From: Streptomyces sp. NBC_01689
GTDB taxonomy: Bacteria > Actinomycetota > Actinomycetes > Streptomycetales > Streptomycetaceae
DNA length: 64,000 nucleotides
Assembly (NCBI RefSeq): GCF_036250675.1
Contig: NZ_CP109592.1
Coordinates: 7,192,001 to 7,256,000 of the forward strand
Reading direction: 5' to 3'
The notes below the pieces were generated by a model, which was not told where the DNA came from, did no database searches, and worked only from the letters and a program-made list of their open reading frames with translations. Below are positions 19,787 through 28,228 of the stretch, one piece after another. How positions within the stretch are numbered: the first letter of the stretch is position 1; each line of letters begins with the position of its first letter. The position numbers and the translations under genes were made by a program.

Positions 19787-20551
19787 ATGGCTACGCTTGA
19801 AATCCACGACCTGCACGTCACCGTCGAGGCCGACAACGCCACGAAGGAGATCCTCAAGGGCGTCGACCTCACCGTCCGGCAGGGCGAGACCCACGCCATC
19901 ATGGGCCCCAACGGCTCTGGCAAGTCGACCCTCGCCTACTCCCTCGCGGGCCACCCGAAGTACACGATCACCAGTGGCACCGTGACCCTCGACGGCGAGG
20001 ACGTCCTGGAGATGTCCGTCGACGAGCGCGCCCGCGCCGGCCTCTTCCTGGCGATGCAGTACCCGGTCGAGATCCCCGGTGTCTCGGTCTCCAACTTCCT
20101 GCGCACCTCCGCCACCGCCGTCCGCGGCGAGGCCCCCAAGCTGCGTACCTGGGTCAAGGAGGTCAAGGAGACCATGGAGCGCCTCTCCATGGACCCCTCC
20201 TTCGCCGAGCGCAACGTGAACGAGGGCTTCTCCGGCGGTGAGAAGAAGCGCCACGAGATCCTCCAGCTGGAGCTCCTCAAGCCGAAGATCGCGATCCTCG
20301 ACGAGACGGACTCCGGCCTGGACGTCGACGCCCTGCGCATCGTGTCCGAGGGCGTGAACCGCGTCCGCGAGACCGGCGAGGTGGGCACCCTGCTCATCAC
20401 GCACTACACGCGCATCCTGCGCTACATCAAGCCCGACTTCGTCCACGTCTTCTCCGGCGGCCGCATCGTCGAGTCCGGCGGTGCCGAGCTCGCCGACAAG
20501 CTGGAGAACGAGGGCTACGAGGCCTACACGAAGGGTGGCGTATCAGCGTGA
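19787..20551 (+). CDS. sufC: Fe-S cluster assembly ATPase SufC
   Basis: SufC is the ABC-type ATPase that drives the SufBCD scaffold. The 254 residues include Walker A GPNGSGKST, signature FSGGEKKRHEI and the SufC-typical Walker B ILDETDSGLDVDALRI, followed by the switch His in LITHYTRIL. The gene starts 7 bp after the Rieske gene with GGAG upstream and overlaps sufS by 4 bp. Confidence 0.97.
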   Translation: MATLEIHDLHVTVEADNATKEILKGVDLTVRQGETHAIMGPNGSGKSTLAYSLAGHPKYTITSGTVTLDGEDVLEMSVDERARAGLFLAMQYPVEIPGVSVSNFLRTSATAVRGEAPKLRTWVKEVKETMERLSMDPSFAERNVNEGFSGGEKKRHEILQLELLKPKIAILDETDSGLDVDALRIVSEGVNRVRETGEVGTLLITHYTRILRYIKPDFVHVFSGGRIVESGGAELADKLENEGYEAYTKGGVSA

Positions 20552-21804
20552 CGCAGCTGCCGGGCCTCCTCGACACCGAGGCGATCCGCAAGGACTTCCC
20601 CATCCTGGACCGACAGGTCCACGACGGCAGGAAGCTCGTGTACCTGGACAACGCGGCGACCTCGCAGAAGCCGCGCCAGGTGCTGGACGCCCTCAGTGGT
20701 TACTACGAGCGGTACAACGCCAACGTCCACCGCGGTGTGCATGTGCTCGCCGAGGAGGCCACGGCGCTGTACGAGGGCGCGCGCGACAAGGTCGCCGCGT
20801 TCGTCAACGCGCCGAGCCGCGACGAGGTGATCTTCACCAAGAACGCCTCCGAGTCGCTCAACCTCGTGGCCAACATGCTCGGCTGGGCCGACGAGCCCTA
20901 CCGGGTCGACCACGAGACCGAGATCGTCATCACGGAGATGGAGCACCACTCCAACATCGTCCCCTGGCAGCTGCTCGCGCAGCGCACGGGCGCGAAGCTG
21001 AAGTGGTTCGGCCTGACCGACGACGGCCGTCTCGACCTGTCGAACATCGACGAGATCATCACCGAGAAGACGAAGATCGTCTCCTTCGTGCTGGTGTCGA
21101 ACATCCTGGGCACCGTGAACCCGGTCGAGGCGATAGTGCGCCGCGCCCAGGAGGTCGGCGCGCTGGTCTGCATCGACGCCTCCCAGGCCGCTCCGCACAT
21201 GCCGCTGGACGTCCAGGCCCTCCAGGCCGACTTCGTGGCCTTCACCGGCCACAAGATGTGCGGCCCGACCGGCATCGGCGTCCTCTGGGGCCGCCAGGAG
21301 CTGCTGGAGGACCTGCCCCCGTTCCTGGGCGGCGGCGAGATGATCGAGACGGTGTCGATGCACTCGTCGACCTACGCCCCGGCACCTCACAAGTTCGAGG
21401 CGGGCACCCCGCCGATCGCCCAGGCGATCGGTCTCGGCGCGGCCATCGACTACCTGAACTCCATCGGCATGGACAAGATCCTCGCCCACGAGCACGCGCT
21501 CACCGAGTACGCGGTGAAGCGGCTCACCGCGGTCCCCGACCTGCGCATCATCGGCCCGACCACGGCCGAGGACCGCGGCGCGGCGATCTCGTTCACGCTG
21601 GGTGACATCCACCCGCACGACGTGGGCCAGGTCCTGGACGAGCAGGGCATCGCGGTGCGGGTCGGACATCACTGCGCCCGCCCGGTCTGCCTGCGGTACG
21701 GAATTCCTGCGACCACGCGAGCGTCGTTCTACCTGTACTCCACGCCGGCCGAGATCGACGCTCTGGTCGACGGCCTGGAGCACGTCCGGAACTTCTTCGG
21801 CTGA
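20548..21804 (+). CDS. sufS: Cysteine desulfurase SufS
   Basis: This PLP enzyme mobilises sulfur from cysteine for cluster assembly. The 418-residue product has the PLP lysine at K236 in FTGHKMCGPTG and the catalytic cysteine at C376 in RVGHHCARPVC, which marks a group II (SufS/CsdA-type) enzyme. The GTG start overlaps the sufC stop. It hands sulfur to SufU, encoded next. Confidence 0.97.
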   Translation: MTQLPGLLDTEAIRKDFPILDRQVHDGRKLVYLDNAATSQKPRQVLDALSGYYERYNANVHRGVHVLAEEATALYEGARDKVAAFVNAPSRDEVIFTKNASESLNLVANMLGWADEPYRVDHETEIVITEMEHHSNIVPWQLLAQRTGAKLKWFGLTDDGRLDLSNIDEIITEKTKIVSFVLVSNILGTVNPVEAIVRRAQEVGALVCIDASQAAPHMPLDVQALQADFVAFTGHKMCGPTGIGVLWGRQELLEDLPPFLGGGEMIETVSMHSSTYAPAPHKFEAGTPPIAQAIGLGAAIDYLNSIGMDKILAHEHALTEYAVKRLTAVPDLRIIGPTTAEDRGAAISFTLGDIHPHDVGQVLDEQGIAVRVGHHCARPVCLRYGIPATTRASFYLYSTPAEIDALVDGLEHVRNFFG

Positions 21805-21819
21805 GGGGCTGGCTGGATC

Positions 21820-22284
21820 GTGAAGCTGGATTCGATGTACCAGGAAGTCATCCTGGACCACTACAAGCACCCGCACGGGCGGGGCTTGCGGGATGGCGAC
21901 GCCGAGGTGCACCACGTCAACCCGACGTGCGGTGACGAGATCACGCTGCGCGTGAAGTACGACGGCGACCGGATCGCGGACATCTCGTACGAGGGGCAGG
22001 GCTGCTCGATCAGCCAGGCCTCGGCGTCCGTGCTCAACGACCTGCTCGTCGGCAAGGACGTGTCCGAGGCGCAGAAGGTCCAGGAGACGTTCCTGGAGCT
22101 GATGCAGTCCAAGGGCCGTATCGAGCCGGACGACGCGATGGAGGAGGTGCTGGAGGACGCGGTCGCGTTCGCCGGTGTCTCCAAGTACCCGGCCCGGGTC
22201 AAGTGCGCCCTCCTCAGCTGGATGGCGTGGAAGGACGCGACCGCCCAGGCCCTGGGCGAGAGCGCCGAGAGGAAGACGGCATGA
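21820..22284 (+). CDS. sufU: SufU-type sulfur acceptor
   Basis: The 154-residue zinc-dependent sulfur transferase receives sulfur from SufS in Gram-positive bacteria. The three conserved cysteines are C37 (NPTCGDE), C62 (GQGCSIS) and C129 (PARVKCALL), with the SufU-specific insertion between C62 and C129. The start is GTG at 21820. The stop overlaps the next gene as ATGA. Confidence 0.95.
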   Translation: MKLDSMYQEVILDHYKHPHGRGLRDGDAEVHHVNPTCGDEITLRVKYDGDRIADISYEGQGCSISQASASVLNDLLVGKDVSEAQKVQETFLELMQSKGRIEPDDAMEEVLEDAVAFAGVSKYPARVKCALLSWMAWKDATAQALGESAERKTA

Positions 22285-22619
22285 GCGAGAACGAGACCCT
22301 GACGACGAAGCCGGCCTCGGAGGAGGAACTCCGCGAGGCGCTGTACGACGTCGTCGACCCTGAACTGGGCATCGACGTCGTCAACCTCGGCCTGATCTAC
22401 GGCATCCACATCGACGACGCGAACATCGCGACGATCGACATGACGCTGACGTCCGCGGCCTGCCCGCTCACCGACGTCATCGAGGACCAGGCGAAGTCCG
22501 CCACCGACGGCATCGTCAACGAACTGCGCATCAACTGGGTGTGGATGCCGCCGTGGGGCCCGGACAAGATCACGGACGACGGCCGCGAGCAGCTTCGGGC
22601 GCTCGGCTTCAACGTCTGA
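22281..22619 (+). CDS. SufT-like metal-sulfur cluster biosynthetic protein (DUF59/MIP18)
   Basis: The 112-residue protein has the MIP18 fold pattern DVVDPELGIDVVNLGLIYGI and a conserved cysteine in TSAACPLTDVIEDQ. The family helps mature Fe-S proteins. It is the last gene of the suf operon and is followed by a strong hairpin. A paaD-like name is sometimes used, but the context favours Fe-S assembly. Confidence 0.93.
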   Translation: MSENETLTTKPASEEELREALYDVVDPELGIDVVNLGLIYGIHIDDANIATIDMTLTSAACPLTDVIEDQAKSATDGIVNELRINWVWMPPWGPDKITDDGREQLRALGFNV

Positions 22620-22668
22620 CGGTCCGTCCCGCCCGGTCGTCCGTCCGATCGGGCATCCCCCGTCACGT

Positions 22669-22709
22669 ACAGGTGTGGCCCCCGGCAGTCCGCCGGGGGC
22701 CACACCTGT
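22669..22709 (+). terminator. suf operon terminator
   Basis: A perfect 18-bp stem (22669-22686 with 22692-22709) with a 5-base loop is followed by T residues. It lies 50 bp after the last suf gene. Confidence 0.9.
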
Positions 22710-22842
22710 TTCGGTCCCGGCCGTGACGGCCCGCTCCCGGTCCGGTCCCAGGCGTCCGGTCTCGGGCCGGTCCGTCCACCATCCGGAACACCGAGTCCGC
22801 CCGGGGGGCCGGGAGCCCCGGACGCCACCCTCCGAACCCTCT

Positions 22843-22883
22843 TGTGTACGACCGTACGCATCGATGTGTACTCTTGTACACAT
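22843..22883 (+). promoter_or_regulatory. Two TetR-type operator candidates before the SMR gene
   Basis: TGTGTACG-AC-CGTACGCA (22843-22860) is an 8-bp inverted repeat with one mismatch. ATGTGTAC-TCTT-GTACACAT (22864-22883) is a perfect one that includes the first bases of the start codon. They share the TGTGTAC half-site. They are likely sites for the TetR protein encoded at 23202. Confidence 0.6.
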
Positions 22884-23202
22884 GGGATATCTGCTGCTCG
22901 CCGGAGCCATCGTCTCCGAGGTGGCCGCCACGACCGCCATGAAGTACAGCGAGGGCTTCAGCAGACTGTGGCCGTCACTGGTGACCGCCACCGGCTACGT
23001 GGTCGCCTTCCTCCTGCTGGCCCAGTGCCTCAAGACCGTCCAGGTGGGCACGGCCTACGCGATCTGGGCCGGCGCCGGGACCGCCGTCATCGCCGCGATC
23101 GGCATGCTCTTCCTGGGGGAGGCGCTCACCGCCACCAAGGTGGCCGGGATACTGCTGATCATCGGCGGCGTCGTGGTGCTGAACCTGGGCGGGACCCACT
23201 GA
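22882..23202 (+). CDS. SMR-family multidrug efflux protein
   Basis: The 106-residue protein has four membrane helices and the small multidrug resistance pattern. The essential glutamate is Glu13 in GAIVSEVAATTAMKYSEGF, with AYAIWAGAGTAVIA in helix 3. Such proteins exchange protons for cationic drugs such as quaternary ammonium compounds. It is very close to EmrE/QacE/Sug types. The stop overlaps the TetR start by one base, giving a repressor-coupled operon. Confidence 0.93.
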   Translation: MGYLLLAGAIVSEVAATTAMKYSEGFSRLWPSLVTATGYVVAFLLLAQCLKTVQVGTAYAIWAGAGTAVIAAIGMLFLGEALTATKVAGILLIIGGVVVLNLGGTH

Positions 23203-23771
23203 TGGCCACGCGCCGCTACGATCCCGAGCGACGCCAGCGCATCATCGACGCGGCGATCCGGGTCGTCGGCAGCAAGGGCCTCGCCGGACTGAGCCACCGC
23301 TCCGTCGCCGCCGAGGCCGATGTACCGCTCGGCTCCACCACGTACCACTTCAAGACCCTCGACGAACTCATGGTCGCGGCCCTGCGCCAGACGAACGAGG
23401 GCTTCGCCGAGATGGTCGCCGCGCGCGGCGCGCTGGAGGACCCCCACGTCGACCTCGCGGGCGAACTCGCCGGACTCATGGGCGCGTGGCTCGCCGGAGA
23501 CCGTACGGGGGTCGAGCTGGAGTACGAGCTGTACCTCGCCGCCCTGCGCCGCCCCGCCCTGCGCCCCGTCGCCGCGGCCTGGGTCGAGGGTCTGGCCGAC
23601 CCCCTCGCCCGCCGCACCGACACCGTCACGGCCCGGGCGCTCGTGGCCCTGGTGGACGGCATCTGCCTCCAGGTGCTGCTGACCGGAGGGTCGTACGACG
23701 AGACGTATGCGCGCGAAGTGCTGAGCCGGCTGATCGGCGGGAGCGACGCCCAGGACGGGGTCCGGGACTGA
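23202..23771 (+). CDS. TetR-family transcriptional regulator
   Basis: The 189-residue protein has the TetR helix-turn-helix GLAGLSHRSVAAEADVPLGSTTYHFKTLDELM near residues 25-56 and an alpha-helical ligand domain. Overlap with the SMR gene and two palindromes upstream of that gene indicate control of its own operon. It most probably responds to the exported compound. Confidence 0.93.
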   Translation: MATRRYDPERRQRIIDAAIRVVGSKGLAGLSHRSVAAEADVPLGSTTYHFKTLDELMVAALRQTNEGFAEMVAARGALEDPHVDLAGELAGLMGAWLAGDRTGVELEYELYLAALRRPALRPVAAAWVEGLADPLARRTDTVTARALVALVDGICLQVLLTGGSYDETYAREVLSRLIGGSDAQDGVRD

Positions 23772-23822
23772 GGCCGCGGCGACGTGCGTTGCGGCAGATG
23801 TGCGGGGAGCCCGGCGGGGCTT

Positions 23823-23922
23823 GGCGGACGTGACGGCCCGTCCACGCGCCATGGCGGACGTGACGATCGGCGCCCGCGCCCGCGCCACGACGGATGTGAC
23901 GGCCCGTCCCCGCGCGCCACGG
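23823..23922. repeat. Three imperfect tandem copies of about 33 bp
   Basis: Copies begin at 23823, 23853 and 23889 with GRCGGAYGTGAC and continue with CGGCCCGTCC-like and CGCGCC blocks. They lie in the gap between the TetR gene and dapD. No protein or known element is recognised in them. Confidence 0.45.
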
Positions 23923-23976
23923 CGCGCCTGAGGTGCCGGTGCGGTCCGCCCGGGACCTGAGACGGCGGGGCATCGG

Positions 23977-24007
23977 TTGGCCCGCGCGGCCCGGGCCACG
24001 TTAGGTT
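23977..24007 (+). promoter_or_regulatory. Candidate dapD promoter, leaderless
   Basis: TTGGCC (23977-23982) and TTAGGT (24001-24006) are 18 bp apart. The dapD ATG at 24014 lies where transcription should begin, and no ribosome-binding site is seen, so the mRNA is probably leaderless. Confidence 0.45.
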
Positions 24008-24013
24008 TCACCC

Positions 24014-25009
24014 ATGACCGACACGACTTCCACCGCTCCGCGCACCACCGGCGCCGTAGCCGCGGGCCTCGCCACCCTCACCGCCGACGGCACCGTTCTC
24101 GACACCTGGTTCCCCGCGCCCGAACTGTCCACCGAACCCGGCCCGGCCGGCACCGAGCGGCTGTCCGCCGAACGTGCCGTCGAACTGCTCGGTGAAGGCG
24201 CCGCCAAGGCGATCGGGCCCGACGCCCGCCGGGGCGTCGAAGTGGTCGCGGTCCGCACGGTCATCGCCTCGCTGGACGAGAAGCCGCTCGACGCGCACGA
24301 CGCCTACCTGCGACTGCACCTGCTCTCGCACCGGCTCGTCCGGCCGCACGGGCAGAGCCTGGACGGCATCTTCGGCCACCTCGCCAACGTCGCCTGGACC
24401 TCCCTCGGCCCGGTCGCGGTCGACGACATCGAGAAGGTCCGGCTCAACGCCCGCGCCGAGGGGCTGCACCTCCAGGTGACCTCCGTCGACAAGTTCCCGC
24501 GCATGACGGATTACGTCGCGCCCAAGGGCGTCCGCATCGCCGACGCCGACCGCGTCCGGCTCGGCGCGCACCTCGCCGAGGGCACCACCGTGATGCACGA
24601 GGGCTTCGTGAACTTCAACGCGGGCACCCTCGGCACGTCGATGGTCGAGGGCCGCATCTCGGCAGGTGTCGTGGTCGGTGACGGCTCGGACATCGGCGGG
24701 GGCGCCTCCACCATGGGCACCCTGTCCGGCGGCGGCAACGTCCGCATCACCATCGGCGAGCGCTGCCTGGTCGGCGCGGAGGCCGGCGTCGGCATCGCCC
24801 TCGGCGACGAGTGCGTGGTCGAGGCGGGCCTGTACGTCACCGCGGGCACCCGCGTGACCATGCCGGACGGACAGATCGTGAAGGCCCGCGAACTCTCCGG
24901 CGCGTCCAACATCCTCTTCCGCCGCAACTCGGTCACCGGAACGGTCGAGGCGCGACCGAACAACGCGGTGTGGGACGGCCTGAACGAGATCCTGCACAGC
25001 CACAACTGA
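24014..25009 (+). CDS. dapD: 2,3,4,5-tetrahydropyridine-2,6-dicarboxylate N-succinyltransferase
   Basis: It succinylates tetrahydrodipicolinate in the succinylase branch of lysine/diaminopimelate synthesis. The 331 residues fit the actinobacterial DapD type. The C-terminal half is a left-handed beta-helix with hexapeptide repeats, for example [76 protein letters not shown] is a family block. It stands alone with its own terminator. Confidence 0.95.
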   Translation: MTDTTSTAPRTTGAVAAGLATLTADGTVLDTWFPAPELSTEPGPAGTERLSAERAVELLGEGAAKAIGPDARRGVEVVAVRTVIASLDEKPLDAHDAYLRLHLLSHRLVRPHGQSLDGIFGHLANVAWTSLGPVAVDDIEKVRLNARAEGLHLQVTSVDKFPRMTDYVAPKGVRIADADRVRLGAHLAEGTTVMHEGFVNFNAGTLGTSMVEGRISAGVVVGDGSDIGGGASTMGTLSGGGNVRITIGERCLVGAEAGVGIALGDECVVEAGLYVTAGTRVTMPDGQIVKARELSGASNILFRRNSVTGTVEARPNNAVWDGLNEILHSHN

Positions 25010-25399
25010 TCCTCGGCGGCCGTGGGTTGCGGCCGCCTGCTGGATCACCGGTCTGAACTGCGTTGCACCCGTCGCCAGTTGTCGGCGCTGGTCACCGACG
25101 AGCGCCCTCCCACGGCCCCGACGAGGGCGGGGAGGGCGCTCGTGCGTCGAGGGAGACAGTCGCGTCGCGGGTTCGCTCGCGGCGCGGGTTGAGGGCCAGC
25201 CGGTGACGTCGGACCGACGAGCGGTCCATGTGCTGTCGGCCGGCTCCCGTGCACGCCGCGGAGGGCTCCCGCGGGTGCGGTTCGAGGTGCCGGTCGACGA
25301 CCTCGGCGGTGACGCCGAGAGGGTGGAGGGAGCGGGAGAGCGCGTCCGGTCCCGGGGCGCTCTGCCGGGTGCCGTCATTCCTGTCGGATGTCGTCACTC
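25010..25399. other. Gap after dapD
   Basis: It contains the dapD terminator hairpin (25100-25141). A 101-codon frame on the minus strand (25397-25092, GTG start just after the TPR gene stop) has no recognisable domain. I see nothing else. Confidence 0.4.
25100..25141 (+). terminator. Terminator after dapD
   Basis: Perfect 12-bp arms GAGCGCCCTCCC (25100-25111) and GGGAGGGCGCTC (25130-25141) enclose an 18-base loop, 90 bp after the dapD stop. Confidence 0.6.
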
Positions 25400-26050
25400 C
25401 TACGGCAGGTCGAGCCTCTCGCGTGCTGCCGCCACCCAGCGCAGCACGCCGTGGGATTCCGTGGACTCGGCCAACTCGTCGGCCTCCTTGAGCAGTGCCG
25501 CCGCGTCGTCCCGCCGGTCCTGCTCGGCGGCGAACTCGGCGAGGGTGATCAGATTGGCCGCGACTCCCGGCAGGAAACCCAGGTCCCGGCGGAGGCGGGT
25601 GGACTCCTCGAAGTGTTCTCCCGCCGAGTCCGGACGTCCGGCCATGTGCTCGGCGAAGCCGAGGTGGCGCAGGACGTAGGACAGGGTCAGCCGGTCACCG
25701 GCCCGGGTGGCGAGATCGCGGGCCCGCAGGAAGGCGGGGAGAGCGCGCTCGTTGTCGTCGCGGACCACCTGGTGGAAGGCGCCGGCCCAGAACAGCGCCT
25801 CGCCTTCGCCCCGTACGTCGCCGATCCGCCCGTACAGTTCCGCAGCGCGCTCGAAGAGTGCGAGTTCGTGGGCGTTCTCGACCCGGGTCTCCAGGAATCG
25901 GGCGTGTTCCAGGCGGCCACGGGCCAGGGCCGTGTCCGCCTCGACCGCGTCGAGTCCCAGCTCGGCGGTGGCGAGTGCGTCGGTGTCGCCACCGAACACG
26001 GCGCGCTCGTAGAGGAGTTGTGCCTGCTCGATTCGCGCGTCCGCAGTCAT
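25400..26050 (-). CDS. Tetratricopeptide-repeat protein
   Basis: The 216-residue soluble protein is made of about five helical repeats. Examples are ARFLETRVENAHELALFERAAELYGRIGD, ALFWAGAFHQVVRDDNERALPAFLRARDLATRAGD and LSYVLRHLGFAEHMAGRPDSAGEHFEESTRLRRDLGF. The Gly-Asp turns and alternating small/large residues fit TPR units. It probably mediates protein contacts. No enzyme motif or signal peptide is seen and its partner is unknown. Confidence 0.82.
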   Translation of the reverse strand: MTADARIEQAQLLYERAVFGGDTDALATAELGLDAVEADTALARGRLEHARFLETRVENAHELALFERAAELYGRIGDVRGEGEALFWAGAFHQVVRDDNERALPAFLRARDLATRAGDRLTLSYVLRHLGFAEHMAGRPDSAGEHFEESTRLRRDLGFLPGVAANLITLAEFAAEQDRRDDAAALLKEADELAESTESHGVLRWVAAARERLDLP

Positions 26051-26366
26051 GCGCCCATCGTACGATCACCGCTCGACGGCATGTCGAGCCATGACGACCG
26101 CACGTGCCTCCATCCGCCGCCGCCGCCGGTGCCGGCACCGGCGGCGGCGTGCCGTGGCGGTGGTGGTCCGTCGTCGCCATGACGGCGGAGGGGACTCGTG
26201 CGCGGGGCGGCGGCCTTCCTTCGGCGGAGGCGGACGTCGTGGGTGCGGTCACGGGCGGTCCGGCCCGCCGCTCCGTGGCTGAACGGGACCGGAAGACAAC
26301 GGAGTTCGGACCGCCGGCGCCGTCTACGCTGTCGTGATCACGAGCGGGCGGATCCAGGGGGCTTTC
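26051..26366. other. Intergenic region with perfect palindrome
   Basis: It carries the promoters of the divergent TPR and membrane-protein genes. A loopless perfect palindrome of 32 bp made of GCC/GGC triplets spans 26118-26149. TACGCT at 26325-26330 is a possible -10 for the gene at 26367. No gene is seen. Confidence 0.45.
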
Positions 26367-26981
26367 GTGCGGGACGCGGGTAAGGGCGCCGGAGGCGTCG
26401 TCGCGGAGGAGCCGGGCGGGGCGTCGGATGCGGAGGGCGCAGGGGGCGCGGATCACGAGGGGCACGTACGGCGACGGCGGCCGGGTCCGGCGGTCGTGGC
26501 CGTCGGCCTCGCCTTCCTGGCGGTGGTGGCGGGCGGGGTGTTCTGGCTGTTCCACGACGAGTGGTCGCACCCGTTCGGTGACGCACGGGCCTGTGCGGGC
26601 AGCGACGCCGCGCTGACCGGGAGGATCGCGCCCGGAGGCGTGCCGCTTCCCGAGGACGCCACGGACATCCACTACCTCACCCGGCACGGCCTCGCCGAGG
26701 TCTCCTTCCGGAGCGGCCGCGTGCCGGACTATCTCCACCGCGTCGGTCTGGTCCCGGAGGGGGAGCCCCTGATGGACGAGGACTACGGCGGTGCGTACGG
26801 GTGGGCCGACGACGGGCACGACATGCCCGACGGGCTGTGCGGCCCGGAGCTCAAGGGACCCGTCTGGAGCTACCGGAGCCGAGGCAGCGGCCCGGGGGTC
26901 GGCGTCCTGGTCGAACGCGCCCCCGGTGGAACCACCCTGCGCACCCCGGCCCGCGTCATCGCCTCCTACGACATCGGCTGA
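26367..26981 (+). CDS. Single-pass membrane protein of unknown function
   Basis: From the GTG at 26367, which follows AGGGGG by 5 bp, the product has 204 residues. A GTG at 26334 is an alternative. A disordered Gly/Glu-rich cytosolic part and a basic cluster (RRRRPG) precede one membrane helix (AVVAVGLAFLAVVAGGVFWLF). An extracytoplasmic domain of about 140 residues follows, with two cysteines (DARACAGSD and DGLCGPE) that may form a disulfide. No known domain is recognised. Confidence 0.75.
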   Translation: MRDAGKGAGGVVAEEPGGASDAEGAGGADHEGHVRRRRPGPAVVAVGLAFLAVVAGGVFWLFHDEWSHPFGDARACAGSDAALTGRIAPGGVPLPEDATDIHYLTRHGLAEVSFRSGRVPDYLHRVGLVPEGEPLMDEDYGGAYGWADDGHDMPDGLCGPELKGPVWSYRSRGSGPGVGVLVERAPGGTTLRTPARVIASYDIG

Positions 26982-27011
26982 GCACGGGCAGGAGGCGGAT
27001 GGCCCCGGCGC

Positions 27012-27418
27012 TCACCCCGGCGAGCCGGGAGGCGAGTTCGCGGGTCCCTCCCGCGCCGCCGCGCCCGCGCGCTCGACCTCGGCCAGGTACCGCGCCAGGT
27101 GGAAGCGGACCTCCTAGACGGGATCCCGTAGGGGCCCGGGTACGCGAGGCCCGACCGGACGACCGTTCCGCCCCGCAGCCGGATCCGGACGGTCAGCCGG
27201 TCCGGACCCGGTTCGGGCCCCGCCTCGGCCGCCACCTCCACCTCGCGCGGCGCGTCCGTCGGACAGAGCGGTCCGCCGGGTCGCAGCAGCAGGTACGGAC
27301 CGAGGCCGACCATCCTGCCGTCGCTCCGCGCGATCGCGTCGGGGCCGCGACCCGGCACTTCGTACCCGGCCTCGCCCGTGCGCGGGCCCCGGACCCGTCG
27401 CCCGGGGATCTCGGTCAC
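27012..27418 (-). pseudogene. Hypothetical gene broken by a frameshift
   Basis: A GTG at 27418 overlaps the stop of the HAD-like gene as GTGA and opens a frame starting MTEIPGRRVRGPRTGEAGYE. It keeps coding character to LAYPGPYGIPS near 27117. The next codons in that frame look random. In the next frame the sequence EVRFHLARYLAEVERAGAAAREGP runs in sensible protein style to a TGA at 27012. A one-base loss in GGATCCCGTCT(G)AGGAGG near 27115 would explain this. The product would have been about 135 residues, function unknown. A sequencing error is also possible. Confidence 0.55.
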
Positions 27419-27918
27419 CCGGGCAGTCCCGCCGCGAACTCCCTCAGCGCCGTGAAGTCCCCTGCGAGCAGGCCCCGTCGGGGGTCGACGTGGTGCAGGA
27501 GCGCGGGAGCGGGGTGGTGTTCGGCCACGTAGCCGTCGTCGGCCGGGGACTGTTCGTCGTCGATCCACGCGAAGGGCCGGCCGGCCGCGTACGCCACGAT
27601 CCGTTCCGTCTTCCAGTGCACACCCTCCGGCCTCACGGCGAACAGGGCGCCGGTGAAGTCGACATAGGGGAGGGTGGGCAGGCCGATGACCGGCGCGATG
27701 TGCTGGTTGGCGGCGTCCATCCAGGTGGTCGCCCAGCACAGGTCGTAGCCCAGGTCCAGAAGGGCGCGGCCGTGCCCGGGATGGAGCCAGACGCGCAGGG
27801 GCCTGCCGGGGGTCAGCGTCACCCGGATCGTCGTGTAGCCCTCGGGCCGGCGTTCCGGCTGGGCGGCGTACGGGTTCAGCGGGCCGTCGACATCGAGGAA
27901 CAGCAGCGGTCGGCTCAC
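27415..27918 (-). CDS. HAD-superfamily-like hydrolase
   Basis: The 167-residue protein begins MSRPLLFLDVDGPLNPY, which carries the HAD nucleophile motif I (DVDGxLNPY). Later come DLCWATTWMDAANQ (motif II region) and PFAWIDDEQSPADDGYV, which contains the acidic pair of motif IV. It resembles the compact secreted or cytosolic HAD-like proteins often called hypothetical in streptomycetes. Substrate unknown. GTG 27918 was chosen because the upstream extension is compositionally poor and GGTGG precedes it. It is coupled to the frameshifted gene. Confidence 0.75.
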   Translation of the reverse strand: MSRPLLFLDVDGPLNPYAAQPERRPEGYTTIRVTLTPGRPLRVWLHPGHGRALLDLGYDLCWATTWMDAANQHIAPVIGLPTLPYVDFTGALFAVRPEGVHWKTERIVAYAAGRPFAWIDDEQSPADDGYVAEHHPAPALLHHVDPRRGLLAGDFTALREFAAGLPG

Positions 27919-28228
27919 GCGGCCACCGTAAGGGACGCCGGGCGGAGGGGTGCGGATAATTTCCCTCCGGCCGGAGGCACAGCGGCGGCCCGTCGCACGC
28001 GTCACCCGGGGCACAGGGGGTGGCCGCATGGGGCCGTCGGAGGAGGCTCCCGGGACGGACCGGAACGCGCTACCGGCCCCGGCTCGTGCTGGTCACGATC
28101 GGCAGCGACAAGGTCGTCCCGCTGAGCGGTGGCCCCGCACCGGGCAGCGACCCGGAGCGTCAGGAGTGGACGCCCGTCTTCGCGAGGCGCTGATCTGCCG
28201 GTCACCCCTCGCGGCCGGCCGCCGGCCG
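27919..28228. other. Gap without a supported gene
   Basis: On the plus strand a frame ending at the TGA at 28191 reads like protein (RPRLVLVTIGSDKVVPLSGG...ERQEWTPVFARR). It lacks a convincing start and may be the tail of a lost gene. Otherwise I see only the promoter of the HAD-like gene. Confidence 0.3.

Noticed and set aside
25092..25397. 101-codon gene after the TPR gene
   Set aside because: It has a GTG near the TPR stop, but no clear ribosome-binding site, no domain, and Arg/Ser/Pro-rich composition.
26966..27739. Continuous 257-codon minus-strand gene
   Set aside because: Its first half is the wrong frame of the HAD-like gene and its last part is the wrong frame of the broken gene; only the middle is protein-like.
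28018..28193. Plus-strand coding fragment RPRLVLVTIGSDKVVPLSGG
   Set aside because: It reads like protein but lacks a start and a recognisable family, so it is only mentioned in the gap entry.
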